64,000 nt of DNA from an uncultured Spirochaetales bacterium (GCA_944390045.1 CALXOO010000003.1:1-64000); one strand, 5' to 3'. Shown: positions 52,740 to 61,849, counted from the first letter of the stretch. A program made the numbers and translations. The notes: generated by a model from the sequence alone, not told the origin.

Positions 52740-53141
52740 ATGCTACCAGAGAACATCAAACACCTAGAGATGATAGAAAACGTCATCACCAGACTGTCTA
52801 ACATTCAGACCACGCTCAAGGGATGGCTTGTCACTCTCCTTGTCGCATTCATGACACTGTCAAAGACACTCGGAGGTGTCCACACCCCGGACAAGAAGAT
52901 TGTCATCAGTGCAATACTTATCTTCTGGTATCTGGATTCCACATACCTGTACAAAGAGCTCATGTTCCGGGAGCTTTATGAGGAAGTGAGGAAAAAGCCG
53001 GATGAACCAAGTGACTTTGCAATGAAAATCAACTATCCCAGGTCAACCAGATTTGCCCGGCGTGCCAGGGCTGCATTCAAGCCCTTCATGATTACCTTCT
53101 ATATCGCTGTTGCCCTGCTGTGCCTGCTTTTCTTCCTGTGA
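52740..53141 (+). CDS. Small membrane protein (HLxMIxxVIxR...KGW type)
   Basis: A 133-residue protein. MLPENIKHLEMIENVITRL leads to LKGWLVTLLVAFMTLSKTL, then a second helix (IVISAILIFWYLDSTYL), a charged ELMFRELYEEVRKKPDE, and a C-terminal helix (FMITFYIAVALLCLLFFL). The pattern resembles a recurring but uncharacterised group of two- or three-helix proteins found in accessory DNA. Some related small membrane families act as effectors in defence systems, but no partner is visible here. The ATG at 52740 begins at the family motif; a longer frame starts in relic sequence. Confidence 0.6.
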   Translation: MLPENIKHLEMIENVITRLSNIQTTLKGWLVTLLVAFMTLSKTLGGVHTPDKKIVISAILIFWYLDSTYLYKELMFRELYEEVRKKPDEPSDFAMKINYPRSTRFARRARAAFKPFMITFYIAVALLCLLFFL

Positions 53142-53295
53142 GGAGAATCTCAGGAGGAGCCAGCGCCACACAGCCTAATATCGGTGACATGAAGGAAAGT
53201 CGCTCATGACGCAATCAAATAGCTGAAGGGCCTCCTCATAGAAGGAAGAAAAGGAGTAAGCTGATCCTGGAAAATCTCAACTTCGAGGACTTTGC

Positions 53296-53829
53296 ATGAT
53301 AATCGGACTCAGACGCGGAACAGTTAAACTTGTTGAACATCAGGAAGGATGGAAGGAAGCAGGAACAAAATGCATCGAACTGCTGTCTTCCATACTGGGA
53401 GAGAGTGCTGTTGCGATAGAGCATGTGGGCAGTACGGCAATACCCGGGATTCATGCAAAACCAATTATCGATATCGTCGTGGGAGTGTGTTCGCTTGATG
53501 ATGCAATGAAATACAAAGATGAGCTGGCATTTCATAAGATCATCTTCCTTGGAGAAGACAACCCCGGACAGCTTCTTTTTATCATTGGAGATGACGATAT
53601 CAGAACGCATCACATCCACTTCGTCCCCTGAGCTGGAGAAGCATGGCAGAATTACATAGACTTCAGGGATTATCTTTGTTCAAATCCAGAAGCAGCAAAG
53701 GCTTATGATGAGCTGAAACTGAGACTATCAAGTATGTATTCAGGCGACCGGAAAACATACACAGCGTCAAAAGCTTCGCTCATAAATAATACCATAGCAG
53801 AAGCAGGAAAGAGAGCTGTATTACGCTAA
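53296..53829 (+). pseudogene. GrpB-family (UPF0157) nucleotidyltransferase-fold gene with an in-frame stop
   Basis: The first 111 codons encode the GrpB/UPF0157 core: VEHQEGWKEAG, AIEHVGSTAIPGIHAKPIIDI with the nucleotidyltransferase-like GST and D-x-D region, and HHIHFVP. TGA at 53629-53631 interrupts the frame. Reading on without a shift gives EAWQNYIDFRDYLCSNPEAAK and DELKLRLSSMYSGDRKTYT, the expected C-terminal helices, to TAA 53829. One nonsense change (or a base-calling error) explains the break. Confidence 0.75.
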
Positions 53830-54063
53830 TTCTTTTCTGCAACCGGTAAAGAACTTCTTAGGCTCACCCGAAAAGTCCAGATAGATAATGCTTTTTTTTC
53901 ATACCTTAATTGGTATTTTTTTTTCGCTTCTCATCATTGACTAGTGGTTATCGTTTGCTCTGTTCAGGAATGAGCCTGTGATGCTTCCTGACCTAATTGA
54001 TTCCAAGTACAGGCGGCATCCCATCAGGGCAATATTGTGCAAGCGGCAACAGTTCACTCACAG

Positions 54064-55365
54064 TCATCCTTCAGTAGTTTTCTCGTCAAGGAGGAACTCC
54101 TGTATTCCGATGAAAAGTATCCCCTTCTCATCATACCAGGGAATGATATCATCTTTTACAACGACGATTTTCTTAAAGGAATCCCCAACCCTGTTCAGGG
54201 AATTCGTCTCTTGCATTCTTTTTGCCTCATCATCTACGCAGAGAGCAGACTGGATGTAGTAGCGTATGTCACCCTTGTTTGCGACGAAGTCAATCTCTAG
54301 CTGTGTACGGATCTTCTTGCCCGCTTCGTCTTGTGTGTTGTATTCGACTACACCCACATCAACATCAAAGCCTCTAGATATAAGTTCATTGTAGATGATG
54401 TTCTCCATAATATGGTTCTCTTCCTGCTGTCTGAAATTCAGCCTTGCATTGCGAAGTCCGACATCGGAGAAATAGTATTTAAGTGGTGTCTCTATATATT
54501 TCTTCCCCTTGATATCATAACGGCAGGCCTTGGACAGAATGAAAGCATCTATGAAGCAATCAAGATATCTGCTGATTGTGTTAGCATTAACCTGCACATG
54601 TCGGACACTCCGGAAAGTATTTGAAAGCTTTGTCGGGTTTGTGAGCGACCCGACGGAGGATGATATGATGTTCAGGAGATCCTCAAGGATGGATCTGTCA
54701 TTCAGTATGCGGTTCCGCTCCAGGACATCCTTGAGATATACATTCTCAAAAAGATCTTTGAGATACTTACTTTTATCCTCATGGCTCTTCAGATATAGCA
54801 CATATGGCATTCCTCCATATGTGAGATACTCTCTCCACGTAAACCTTTTGTCTCCGTCAAAAGCGTCATGGAATTCCCTGTAAGAGAGAGGCTGTACGTG
54901 TATTTCATCACCGCGTCCTCTGAATTCTGTCAATATGTCGGAAGAGAGCATGTGCGAATTGCTTCCAGTGACATAGAGATCAACATTCTTCAACTTCATC
55001 AGCCCGAGCAGCACATCTATAAACCCGATTTTTGCATCCTTGTCATCAAGATAGGGATTCTGAATATCCTTAACAAACTGAATCTCATCAAGAAGCACAT
55101 AGAATCTCCTGCTCTTATCAGAGACCTTGTCTCGTATGTATGCATCAAGCTCAAGAGGATTACGGTATCTTGCGTTTGCAGCTTCATCCAGAGCAAGCCC
55201 AATAATGTTCTCATCTGCAATTCCGACTGAGTGCAAATATGAATGATAAAGCACAAAAAGCAGGAAAGACTTGCCGCACCTTCTGATGCCGGTAATCACT
55301 TTGACCATTCCGTTGTCTTTCTTTGCAATAAGCTTATCAAGATAATGTCTGCGTTCGATAATCAT
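54064..55365 (-). CDS. AAA_14/DUF4143 ATPase (third copy, different subtype)
   Basis: A 433-residue ATPase starting MIIERRHYLDKLIAKKDNG. It has Walker A GIRRCGKSFLL, Walker B FYVLLDEIQFV, YVTGSNSHMLSSDILTEFRGR and PLSYREF. In the C-terminal DUF4143 part LEIDFV keeps the acidic residue, but the ExK element is replaced by YYIQSA, so the nuclease-like site seems lost. The start at 55365 follows GAGGAG. It differs from the 1579 and 32068 genes in its N-terminal motifs. Its promoter region is related to the long repeats around the toxin-antitoxin pair next door. Confidence 0.85.
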   Translation of the reverse strand: MIIERRHYLDKLIAKKDNGMVKVITGIRRCGKSFLLFVLYHSYLHSVGIADENIIGLALDEAANARYRNPLELDAYIRDKVSDKSRRFYVLLDEIQFVKDIQNPYLDDKDAKIGFIDVLLGLMKLKNVDLYVTGSNSHMLSSDILTEFRGRGDEIHVQPLSYREFHDAFDGDKRFTWREYLTYGGMPYVLYLKSHEDKSKYLKDLFENVYLKDVLERNRILNDRSILEDLLNIISSSVGSLTNPTKLSNTFRSVRHVQVNANTISRYLDCFIDAFILSKACRYDIKGKKYIETPLKYYFSDVGLRNARLNFRQQEENHIMENIIYNELISRGFDVDVGVVEYNTQDEAGKKIRTQLEIDFVANKGDIRYYIQSALCVDDEAKRMQETNSLNRVGDSFKKIVVVKDDIIPWYDEKGILFIGIQEFLLDEKTTEG

Positions 55366-55386
55366 TTTGCAGCTCCTCAACAAGTA

Positions 55387-55460
55387 AAGTATTTTTGTGT
55401 CTATCCGCAATTTTAGTTCGAGTAAATTATAGCATACCATCCCATAAGTGCAAGGTTGCT
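55387..55460. repeat. Long repeat, copy 1 (divergent; ATPase 3 promoter)
   Basis: This copy shares GTATTTTTGTGT, CCGCAATTTTAGTTCGAGT and GTGCAAG, in order, with copies 2 and 3 but covers only about 75 bases. On the minus strand it contains TTGCAC (55453-55448), a 16-base spacer and TATAAT (55431-55426), a good promoter for the ATPase gene. Confidence 0.7.
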
Positions 55461-55606
55461 AAACTATTTAATCAGCTATCTGTATTTTGTAATTCGACTA
55501 CCTGTTTGGTTCAACAAGAATGCTTTCACCGCTTCCTAAAAGAATAGTAAACCGCAGTCAGCGGGTAAGCAGACTGACAAAATGGAGAACATTCATATAA
55601 GCAAAT

Positions 55607-55750
55607 GCTGATGGAAACAGTCAGGTTTGACCTGAAGGATTGACATAAATAACGTATTTTTGTGTTAATCCGCAATTTTAGTTCGAGTTAATTGTGACAT
55701 ATCTTGAAGTGCAAGGCAGCCAATTCCTTTGAAAGTCTGGCATCATTCTG
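55607..55750. repeat. Long direct repeat, copy 2 (left flank of dinJ-yafQ)
   Basis: About 145 bases aligning with 56539-56690 at high identity. Shared blocks include AACGTATTTTTG, TTTTAGTTCGAGTTAATTGT, GACATATCTTGAA and GCAAGGCAGCCAATTCCTTT. It begins near a palindrome TCAGGTTTGACCTGA (55621-55635). The rest of the 55461-55952 gap holds no gene that I can support. Confidence 0.85.
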
Positions 55751-55952
55751 CTTCACCAAACAAATTTCCAAGTCCGCCCCTCCGCCTCATTGAGGGGAAT
55801 AAAGCATCAGCATCACCTTTGGGCAGATCATCCTTTCTCCATTCCTCTCCATCTTTCGCTCAACTTAGACAATATGAGGATTGAGACTCCTAGAGGTAAA
55901 GGTTGAATTCAGCATGCTATTGTATTACTATATACATACGGAGAATATGTAA

Positions 55953-56216
55953 ATGATGAACACAGTATCTTTTAAAATTGACAGATCCGACAAGGAGCAA
56001 GCTCAGGAGCTGTTCGAATCCATGGGACTATCCTTTTCTGGAGCTATGAACCTCTTCATAAAGGCCTGCATAAACACACATGGAATACCTTTTGAAATAA
56101 AAGCGCCATCATACGAACAGGTTCTGAGAAACCGCCTGAAAGAGGCGGAGGACCCTGAAAATCTCAGTCCCAGATTCAAGGATGTTGACAGCATGATGGA
56201 GTCTCTCGATGCTTGA
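55953..56216 (+). CDS. dinJ: Antitoxin of the RelB/DinJ family
   Basis: An 87-residue ribbon-helix-helix antitoxin. NTVSFKIDRSDKEQAQELFESMGLSFSGAMNLFIKACI is the DinJ N-terminal DNA-binding unit in outline, followed by a flexible toxin-wrapping tail. GGAGAATATG precedes the start. It overlaps the toxin gene by eight bases. It should neutralise YafQ and repress the operon together with it. Confidence 0.9.
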   Translation: MMNTVSFKIDRSDKEQAQELFESMGLSFSGAMNLFIKACINTHGIPFEIKAPSYEQVLRNRLKEAEDPENLSPRFKDVDSMMESLDA

Positions 56217-56484
56217 GATCCGGTACCTTAATTCATTCAGGAAGGATTACAAAAGGGCAAAGAAACGTGGCTGCGACATGTCAAAACTAGCAGATGTCAT
56301 CCGGATGCTCTCGGCCCGGACTCCCCTTCCTGCACGATTCCAGGACCATCAGTTAAAAGGAAAGGAATTCAAAGGATGCCGGGAATGCCACATAGAACCC
56401 GACTGGCTCCTTGTGTACAGAGTGATTGACGATGAGCTTATCCTTGAGCTCCTCTACACCGGCACTCATAGTGATCTTTTCTGA
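56209..56484 (+). CDS. yafQ: YafQ/RelE-family mRNA interferase toxin
   Basis: A 91-residue ribosome-dependent endoribonuclease. DHQLKGKEFKGCRECHIEPDWLLVYRV retains the residues used by YafQ (two histidines, Asp-Trp and the arginine), and the C-terminus GTHSDLF keeps the terminal His and Phe. The full active-site set suggests that the toxin is functional. Together with dinJ it is enclosed by two direct repeats. Confidence 0.92.
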   Translation: MLEIRYLNSFRKDYKRAKKRGCDMSKLADVIRMLSARTPLPARFQDHQLKGKEFKGCRECHIEPDWLLVYRVIDDELILELLYTGTHSDLF

Positions 56485-56538
56485 CAAGATTCCCTGTCTC
56501 AGCCCCAGCATTCCGCTGGGTTTTCTTCATAAGTAACC

Positions 56539-56690
56539 GCTGAAGGAAAAAGTCAGGTTTGCCCTGAAGGAGGAACAAAAATAACGTATTTTTGAGGCAT
56601 TCCGCAGTTTTAGTTCGAGTTAATTGTGACATATCTTGAAATGCAAGGCAGCCAATTCCTTTGAAAACCTGACATCATCCTGGATCTGAC
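56539..56690. repeat. Long direct repeat, copy 3 (right flank of dinJ-yafQ)
   Basis: This is the counterpart of copy 2 in the same orientation, about 55 bases after the yafQ stop. The palindrome of copy 2 is degenerate here (TCAGGTTTGCCCTGA). Sequence in 56691-56814 shows only a weak ACTGG-type hairpin near 56770-56800. Confidence 0.85.
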
Positions 56691-56814
56691 CGTTTTACCT
56701 ATACTTTTCCCTTTCTGCCCCTGACAAACAAGAGATGCACGGAGACAGCTGATCCAAAAATGACAGCATTACTGGGAACCGGTCAGCAGCAGCTTCCAGT
56801 TCCGTGCCTTTGAG

Positions 56815-58179
56815 TCAGAGCAGGAAAGGATCATTCAGCTCAGCACTTGTCTTGCGGATGAGGTCATCATAATATGCGGCTTTTTCATCATCAGGAGACA
56901 GTTCCTTTCCATTAAGCTGATAAGGATCCGATGCGCTGTCGAAAAGGAATCTCCGCCTCACAGCTCCAGGCACTGTCCCGTTATCCACAACATAGGTATA
57001 CCGCTGTGTCCGGATGCCTCTCCATCCGAAACATTTGCGGTCCATGCCGCGGGACGAATACGCCTTTGCCTGTTCCGGTATGCCGGGAATCATTGAAAGA
57101 TAACAATATTCCCTGGAAGCACCTTTATTTCCTGAAAGGATGTTCGTGAGATTGAAACCTTCACAGGTTGCAGGCACCTCGATGCCAAGAATGCCGAGAA
57201 TGGTAGGCATCTGATCCTCACTGGCTATAACGGCATCGCTTGCGCTGCCTTTCTCAAAACAGTCAGCTTTTATTACCAGTGGTATTCTGATGGACTCATC
57301 CCACCAGTAGTTTTTGCCGTAAAGTCCATGCGAGCCCATGCAGTCGCCATGATCTGAAGAGAGCACAACAACTGTATCATCATACAGACCCTCAGTCTTC
57401 AGGAAATCAATGATCCTTCCGAACTGACAGTCAAGTCCCTCAACTGCGGCGAAGTACTCCCTCATGTTTTTGAGGAAGACCTCATCCTTCCGCATCTCCT
57501 TTGGTACGTTTTCCCTTATCTTCCTGTCCCTCATGCTCACCATTCCAGACGGGATGGTGTCATAAGGAGGGTGAGGCGGATTCCAGGAGATGAACAGAGA
57601 GAACGGCTGATCCTTGTTCTTTCTTTCAGACAGCCACTGGAGGGCAATGTCCGTATCATGCTGTGCGGACCACTTGTCCACCTGAATCTGTCTTTCGTCA
57701 TCATGCCAGTAATGAGGGTGAAGATGATCATTCATGGCACCGTATGAGTACCAGAAGTCAATATGATGTCTTCTTTCTCCGGGTGGAGTGTAGGCATCCC
57801 ACTCCTGCGCCCCGGAGTGCGGCACAGGAGAATAATTCTGTTCACTTTCATCCAGATGCCACTTGCCGACATATGCAGTCTCGTATCCGGCATCATGCAG
57901 CACATCATGTATGGTGATCTCATCAGGACTTAAACATATCTTCTCATTGAGCCCAGTCTTGCAGTTTGTCCACATCCCGCATGACAGAGGGTGTTTCCCG
58001 GTCATGAGAGCGGCCCTGTGCGGAGAGCACAGCGGGTAACTGCTGACCGCACCTGTGCAGACCAGGCTGTCAGATGCGAATGAATCCATAAATGGTGTGC
58101 ACACATCATCTTCCCTGCTGCATCCCATGGCATGGAATCTCCACTGATCAGCAAAGACATAAACAAGATTCTTTCTCAT
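56815..58179 (-). CDS. Sulfatase, no signal peptide (paralogue of 16881 gene)
   Basis: A 454-residue cysteine-type sulfatase. NLVYVFADQWRF begins the domain, and YPLCSPHRAALMTG gives the formylglycine motif C-S-P-H-R. YVGKWHLDESE and LSSDHGDCMGSHG complete the metal site. It follows the 16881 protein closely along its length (TNCKTG, GWDAYTPPG-like EWDAYTPPG, ISWNPPHPPYD), so both may remove the same kind of sulfate. There is no signal peptide. It is last in the GH95 operon and overlaps the preceding sulfatase by four bases. Confidence 0.93.
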   Translation of the reverse strand: MRKNLVYVFADQWRFHAMGCSREDDVCTPFMDSFASDSLVCTGAVSSYPLCSPHRAALMTGKHPLSCGMWTNCKTGLNEKICLSPDEITIHDVLHDAGYETAYVGKWHLDESEQNYSPVPHSGAQEWDAYTPPGERRHHIDFWYSYGAMNDHLHPHYWHDDERQIQVDKWSAQHDTDIALQWLSERKNKDQPFSLFISWNPPHPPYDTIPSGMVSMRDRKIRENVPKEMRKDEVFLKNMREYFAAVEGLDCQFGRIIDFLKTEGLYDDTVVVLSSDHGDCMGSHGLYGKNYWWDESIRIPLVIKADCFEKGSASDAVIASEDQMPTILGILGIEVPATCEGFNLTNILSGNKGASREYCYLSMIPGIPEQAKAYSSRGMDRKCFGWRGIRTQRYTYVVDNGTVPGAVRRRFLFDSASDPYQLNGKELSPDDEKAAYYDDLIRKTSAELNDPFLL

Positions 58180-59591
58180 TTCTCATCACCCTCCAGTGGC
58201 TCAAAGCGCAGATCGCGTCCGGGAGGCAATTCCTTCGGCCAGCGGATATTACCTATTTCCCTCACCTTCTCTGACAGCAGGCGCCTGAGCAGAAGCTCTG
58301 TCATTTCTCTTTTGACAGAAGCGCAGGACTCATCATCGAAAAGATTCTCTGTCTCATTCTGATCCTTTTCCAAATCGAACAGCTGGGGCTTGTCATCACT
58401 GTAAAAAGACAGCTTGTACTTTCCTTTCCTCACCATGGCTCCGGGCCCGAAGCTGGTCGGAATGAACGGAGCCTTCAGCTTCAGCCCTTCCACAGGGCTT
58501 CTGACTGTCGCGCTTCCGCCGCCGGCCTCGCACAGTATGGAGTCCTTGCAGAAAGCTTTTCCCTGCATGATACAGGAATACATTGACTTGCCCACCATGC
58601 TTGCCGGGACCGGACAATTAAACGCCTCAAGAATAGTGGGAGCTATGTCCACTTCTTCTGCCAGCCCGCTCTGGACATACCCTGTCTTCTCCATTCCGGG
58701 AATCCTGATGATGAAGGGGATACGCGTAAGACAGTCGTAGAAAACAGGTATTTTATGCGTCATGCCATAGGAGCCGAGGAGCTCACCGTGATCACTCATG
58801 AAAACGAATACAGTGTCATCCCACAGCCCCTTTTCCCTGACAGATCTGACAATTCTCCCCAGACAGTCATCAACATAGCGGATCTGCCCCATGTATGTGG
58901 CAATGGCATTCTTCATGTCAGATTCACTGCAGATATCCATTTCCGAATGAGCACGCCACACGCTGCAGCGCCGGGGCTGCCCACCGCGGTCGAAATAAGT
59001 GGCAGGAAGCTCGATGTCAGACCTGTCAAACATTGAGTAATAAGGCTCCGGGCAGGTATAGGCAGGATGAGGATCCTGATAGTTGACCATCAGAAGAAAC
59101 GGATCATCCGTTCTGTGTATGAAGTCTACAGCCTCATCCGTAAGTCTTCCGCTGATGTTATATGCATTGTCCTTTTCCATCTCAAAAGACGAGAATGAGT
59201 GCACATAAGACGGATGGCCGTCATAGTTTCCAAGACAGATCTCATCCAGCTCATCCCACACCTCACCCAGCCTGCGTATTGTGAACATGTGGTTCTTGCC
59301 GAACATTGCAGTACGCAGACCTGCTTTTTTCAATTCCATCACCAGGTTCGGGACATCAGGGGATATTGTGGAACCATAGTTCCTGTGCCCATGTTCTCCC
59401 ACATACGTTGATGTGACAAGGCTGATCCGGCTCGGGCCGCACAGCGGACTGGCACAGTACATTGATGAGAAACTCACGCCTTCAGAGGCAAGCGCATCAA
59501 TGTTGTGCGTATGGATCCTGCTGTTCCCGTAACAGCCAAGGTAGTCAGCCCTGAGCTGGTCTGCTACTACTAGTACAAGATTGTGTGGCAT
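58176..59591 (-). CDS. Sulfatase, no signal peptide (second subtype)
   Basis: A 471-residue sulfatase. NLVLVVADQLRADYLGCYG opens the domain, SPLCGPSRISLVTS gives the C-G-P-S-R maturation site, and FGKNHMF and FMSDHGELLGSYG follow. The subtype differs from its neighbour, which suggests another sulfate position or sugar. Its ATG overlaps the GH95 stop by one base (TGATG), so translation is coupled. Confidence 0.93.
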   Translation of the reverse strand: MPHNLVLVVADQLRADYLGCYGNSRIHTHNIDALASEGVSFSSMYCASPLCGPSRISLVTSTYVGEHGHRNYGSTISPDVPNLVMELKKAGLRTAMFGKNHMFTIRRLGEVWDELDEICLGNYDGHPSYVHSFSSFEMEKDNAYNISGRLTDEAVDFIHRTDDPFLLMVNYQDPHPAYTCPEPYYSMFDRSDIELPATYFDRGGQPRRCSVWRAHSEMDICSESDMKNAIATYMGQIRYVDDCLGRIVRSVREKGLWDDTVFVFMSDHGELLGSYGMTHKIPVFYDCLTRIPFIIRIPGMEKTGYVQSGLAEEVDIAPTILEAFNCPVPASMVGKSMYSCIMQGKAFCKDSILCEAGGGSATVRSPVEGLKLKAPFIPTSFGPGAMVRKGKYKLSFYSDDKPQLFDLEKDQNETENLFDDESCASVKREMTELLLRRLLSEKVREIGNIRWPKELPPGRDLRFEPLEGDEK

Positions 59592-61849
59592 CAGAATTCA
59601 AAAAGCTGCTCGCTTCCCTCCTCTCCCGTTATCTCCTTTCTCCAGTCAGGTGTGCTGACAGAGAGCCTGCCGCTGTAACCGACAACGACACGAAGCCTCC
59701 TGATGGCATGATTCCTGAATTCGAATGAGATCCTGTGGCCTCCGGGAATCCTGATGTTCTCGAGTTTTCCGTTTTCCCAGGCCTCGGGACAGGCGGGAAG
59801 CAGGACAAGCTCATCATCAACATACTGCATCAGAGCTTCAAGGAAGGCCGCCGTTCCACCGAGGTTTCCGTCAATCTGGAATATCATCGGAGGATGTGCA
59901 GCAGATTCCTCAAACAGATCAGGATCATCACCTCTCTTCTTTTTCCCCGGGTGGAAATCAGGATGAAGATCCAGCATCGTGGTGCTGGACAGATTCCCTA
60001 CAAGATTCCGGAAGCGCATATCCACGCCTTCTGTGTCCCTGAAACGTGCACAGAGGCAGGCTCCCCATGCACAGCTCCAGCCGGTATATCCGCTATCATG
60101 AGCAAAACGATAGTCAAGGGATGCTCTGGATGCATCAAACTGAGCCCTGTTGCTGCCGGGAGTGAATATTGCTGCAGGATATACGCCATAAAGATGCGAG
60201 AAGTGCCTGTGGCCCGGCTCAATTTCAACACGGCTGTCATTATCCCACTCCACAAGCCGTCCGTCAGAACCGATGGCAAAAGGCGGAAGGTGGTCCGCTA
60301 TCTGCTTCCATTTTTCCACACAGTCACTGTCAAGACCCAGAATCCGGGCGCTTTCACAGGCGATTGAAAGTGCCTTGAAGCAGATCTGGACATCCATCGC
60401 AGAGGACTTGCAGATGGTCACGGGGAAATAGCCTCCACCCGCAAAGCGGTTTTCAGGCGACTGGCTCGGCATTATCTGTGCCGTGCCGTTCTCATCAAAC
60501 TCGATATAGTCCTCATAGAAGAGAGCGACTTCCTTGAAGAACGGATAAGCATAGTCTCTAAGATATTCCTTATCCCCTGTGTACAGATACTGCTGCCAGA
60601 AATGCAGCATCAGCCAGCCCGCCGCACCTGTCCAGACAGCATAGTTATAGGCTTCTGGCGTTATTCTTCTCCACAGATCTGAGTTCAGCAGCATCACGGC
60701 ACCGCGGCAGCCGTAAAGCCGCCTGGCCGCCTCCCTTGCGGCAGGAAGGAGCGAGAGCACATAATCGGTCATCTGTCTCGTGTAGTCATCAAGGGAAAGT
60801 GCTCCCGTGAACCAGTAGTTCATCTGCAGGTTCACATTCAGATGATAGTCACTGTTCCATTTGGGCGATGTGCTGTGATTCCATTTCCCCTGCAGATTCA
60901 GCGGAAGCCTCGCCAGATGAGAGCCGGAAACCATAAGATAAACGCCGAACCTTGCATACAGTGAAATCAGTGCAGGATCAGCACCTCCTTCCCTGAGCCT
61001 CTCAAGTCTCCTGTTGACAGACAGCCTTTCTGTTTCCTGAGTATGCTCATCACTTAATTCCATTGTCCACTGGCCCATGATCCTGCTGAAGGCTTTCTGG
61101 TGCTCTGCCAGCATCAGGTCAAAGTCAGAGGAAACGGCCGGATGGAACGGCTCCCCATAATAATCACTTATTATATCGGCAATCAGTGTAAAATAAGTGG
61201 CGTTTACAAAGTCTATGCCGTTGTCTGATGCACGTACACAGCCATCTGTCCTGAAGACAGCAGAAAGGCGGAAACTCACTCCCATGTGGCTTTCGATGGC
61301 ATAGGTGAACCCGGTTTCCCCGAAATGCGCCGTGGCCTGCGCATCTTCCGCATCCTCTCTATCAAGGCTCAGGGAAAAATCAGTCGGCCTGTCAAACCTG
61401 TACTCAAGGGCAAAGCAGTTATCAGTTATGGAACAGAATGTCCTCAGAACTGAATGCTCCCTGCTGCTTGATGCATACCCCTTGGATATGTCAAGGAATC
61501 TGCCTCGAAGTCTTCCTGGAAGAGTCACGACAATATCACAGGCCGGCTGGAATGAATCTATTCTCCTGTCAAGCGGGGATATTCCACCGTTTCCTCCGAA
61601 TGCAAGCGCACTGAGGGCGGTGGCCTTGAAAATCCTGTCCTCTTTCAGGTACTGGCGCACATATGGCAGGAAGTGTGCGGTGTCCTCGCACTCTCTGTCC
61701 TTATACTTTCCAGACCATATGGCCTCATGATTGAGAGAAAAAATGTCTTTTTCCCCATCTTCCCACAGCATGCAGGCAAGCCTGCCGTTTCCTGTCGGCA
61801 ATCCGTTTTCCCACGACTCTGAAGGCACATCGTAATTAAGAATATCCAT
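59591..61849 (-). CDS. GH95 alpha-L-fucosidase/galactosidase family enzyme
   Basis: A 752-residue GH95 protein. The N-terminal beta domain (WENGLPTGNGRLACMLW, NHEAIWSG) precedes the (alpha/alpha)6 barrel. YHLNVNLQMNYW supplies the two asparagines that activate water, PSQSPENRF the general-acid glutamate, and QIDGNLGGTAAFLEAL the late aspartate. All four known GH95 catalytic residues therefore appear present. No signal peptide is seen, so it should act on imported fucosylated oligosaccharide. AGGAAA lies ahead of the start. It follows a binding-protein gene and a terminator-like hairpin. Confidence 0.93.
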   Translation of the reverse strand: MDILNYDVPSESWENGLPTGNGRLACMLWEDGEKDIFSLNHEAIWSGKYKDRECEDTAHFLPYVRQYLKEDRIFKATALSALAFGGNGGISPLDRRIDSFQPACDIVVTLPGRLRGRFLDISKGYASSSREHSVLRTFCSITDNCFALEYRFDRPTDFSLSLDREDAEDAQATAHFGETGFTYAIESHMGVSFRLSAVFRTDGCVRASDNGIDFVNATYFTLIADIISDYYGEPFHPAVSSDFDLMLAEHQKAFSRIMGQWTMELSDEHTQETERLSVNRRLERLREGGADPALISLYARFGVYLMVSGSHLARLPLNLQGKWNHSTSPKWNSDYHLNVNLQMNYWFTGALSLDDYTRQMTDYVLSLLPAAREAARRLYGCRGAVMLLNSDLWRRITPEAYNYAVWTGAAGWLMLHFWQQYLYTGDKEYLRDYAYPFFKEVALFYEDYIEFDENGTAQIMPSQSPENRFAGGGYFPVTICKSSAMDVQICFKALSIACESARILGLDSDCVEKWKQIADHLPPFAIGSDGRLVEWDNDSRVEIEPGHRHFSHLYGVYPAAIFTPGSNRAQFDASRASLDYRFAHDSGYTGWSCAWGACLCARFRDTEGVDMRFRNLVGNLSSTTMLDLHPDFHPGKKKRGDDPDLFEESAAHPPMIFQIDGNLGGTAAFLEALMQYVDDELVLLPACPEAWENGKLENIRIPGGHRISFEFRNHAIRRLRVVVGYSGRLSVSTPDWRKEITGEEGSEQLFEF

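Noticed and set aside
33785-53631. Stop-codon reassignment (TGA or TAA read as sense)
   Set aside because: TGA and TAA both end many intact genes in the window at the expected family lengths, so the three in-frame stops are better read as pseudogene mutations or base errors.
53880-53935. Weak ATACC/GGTAT hairpin with T8 as a terminator
   Set aside because: The stem is only five A/T-rich pairs, and the upstream gene is a pseudogene, so there is too little support to annotate it.
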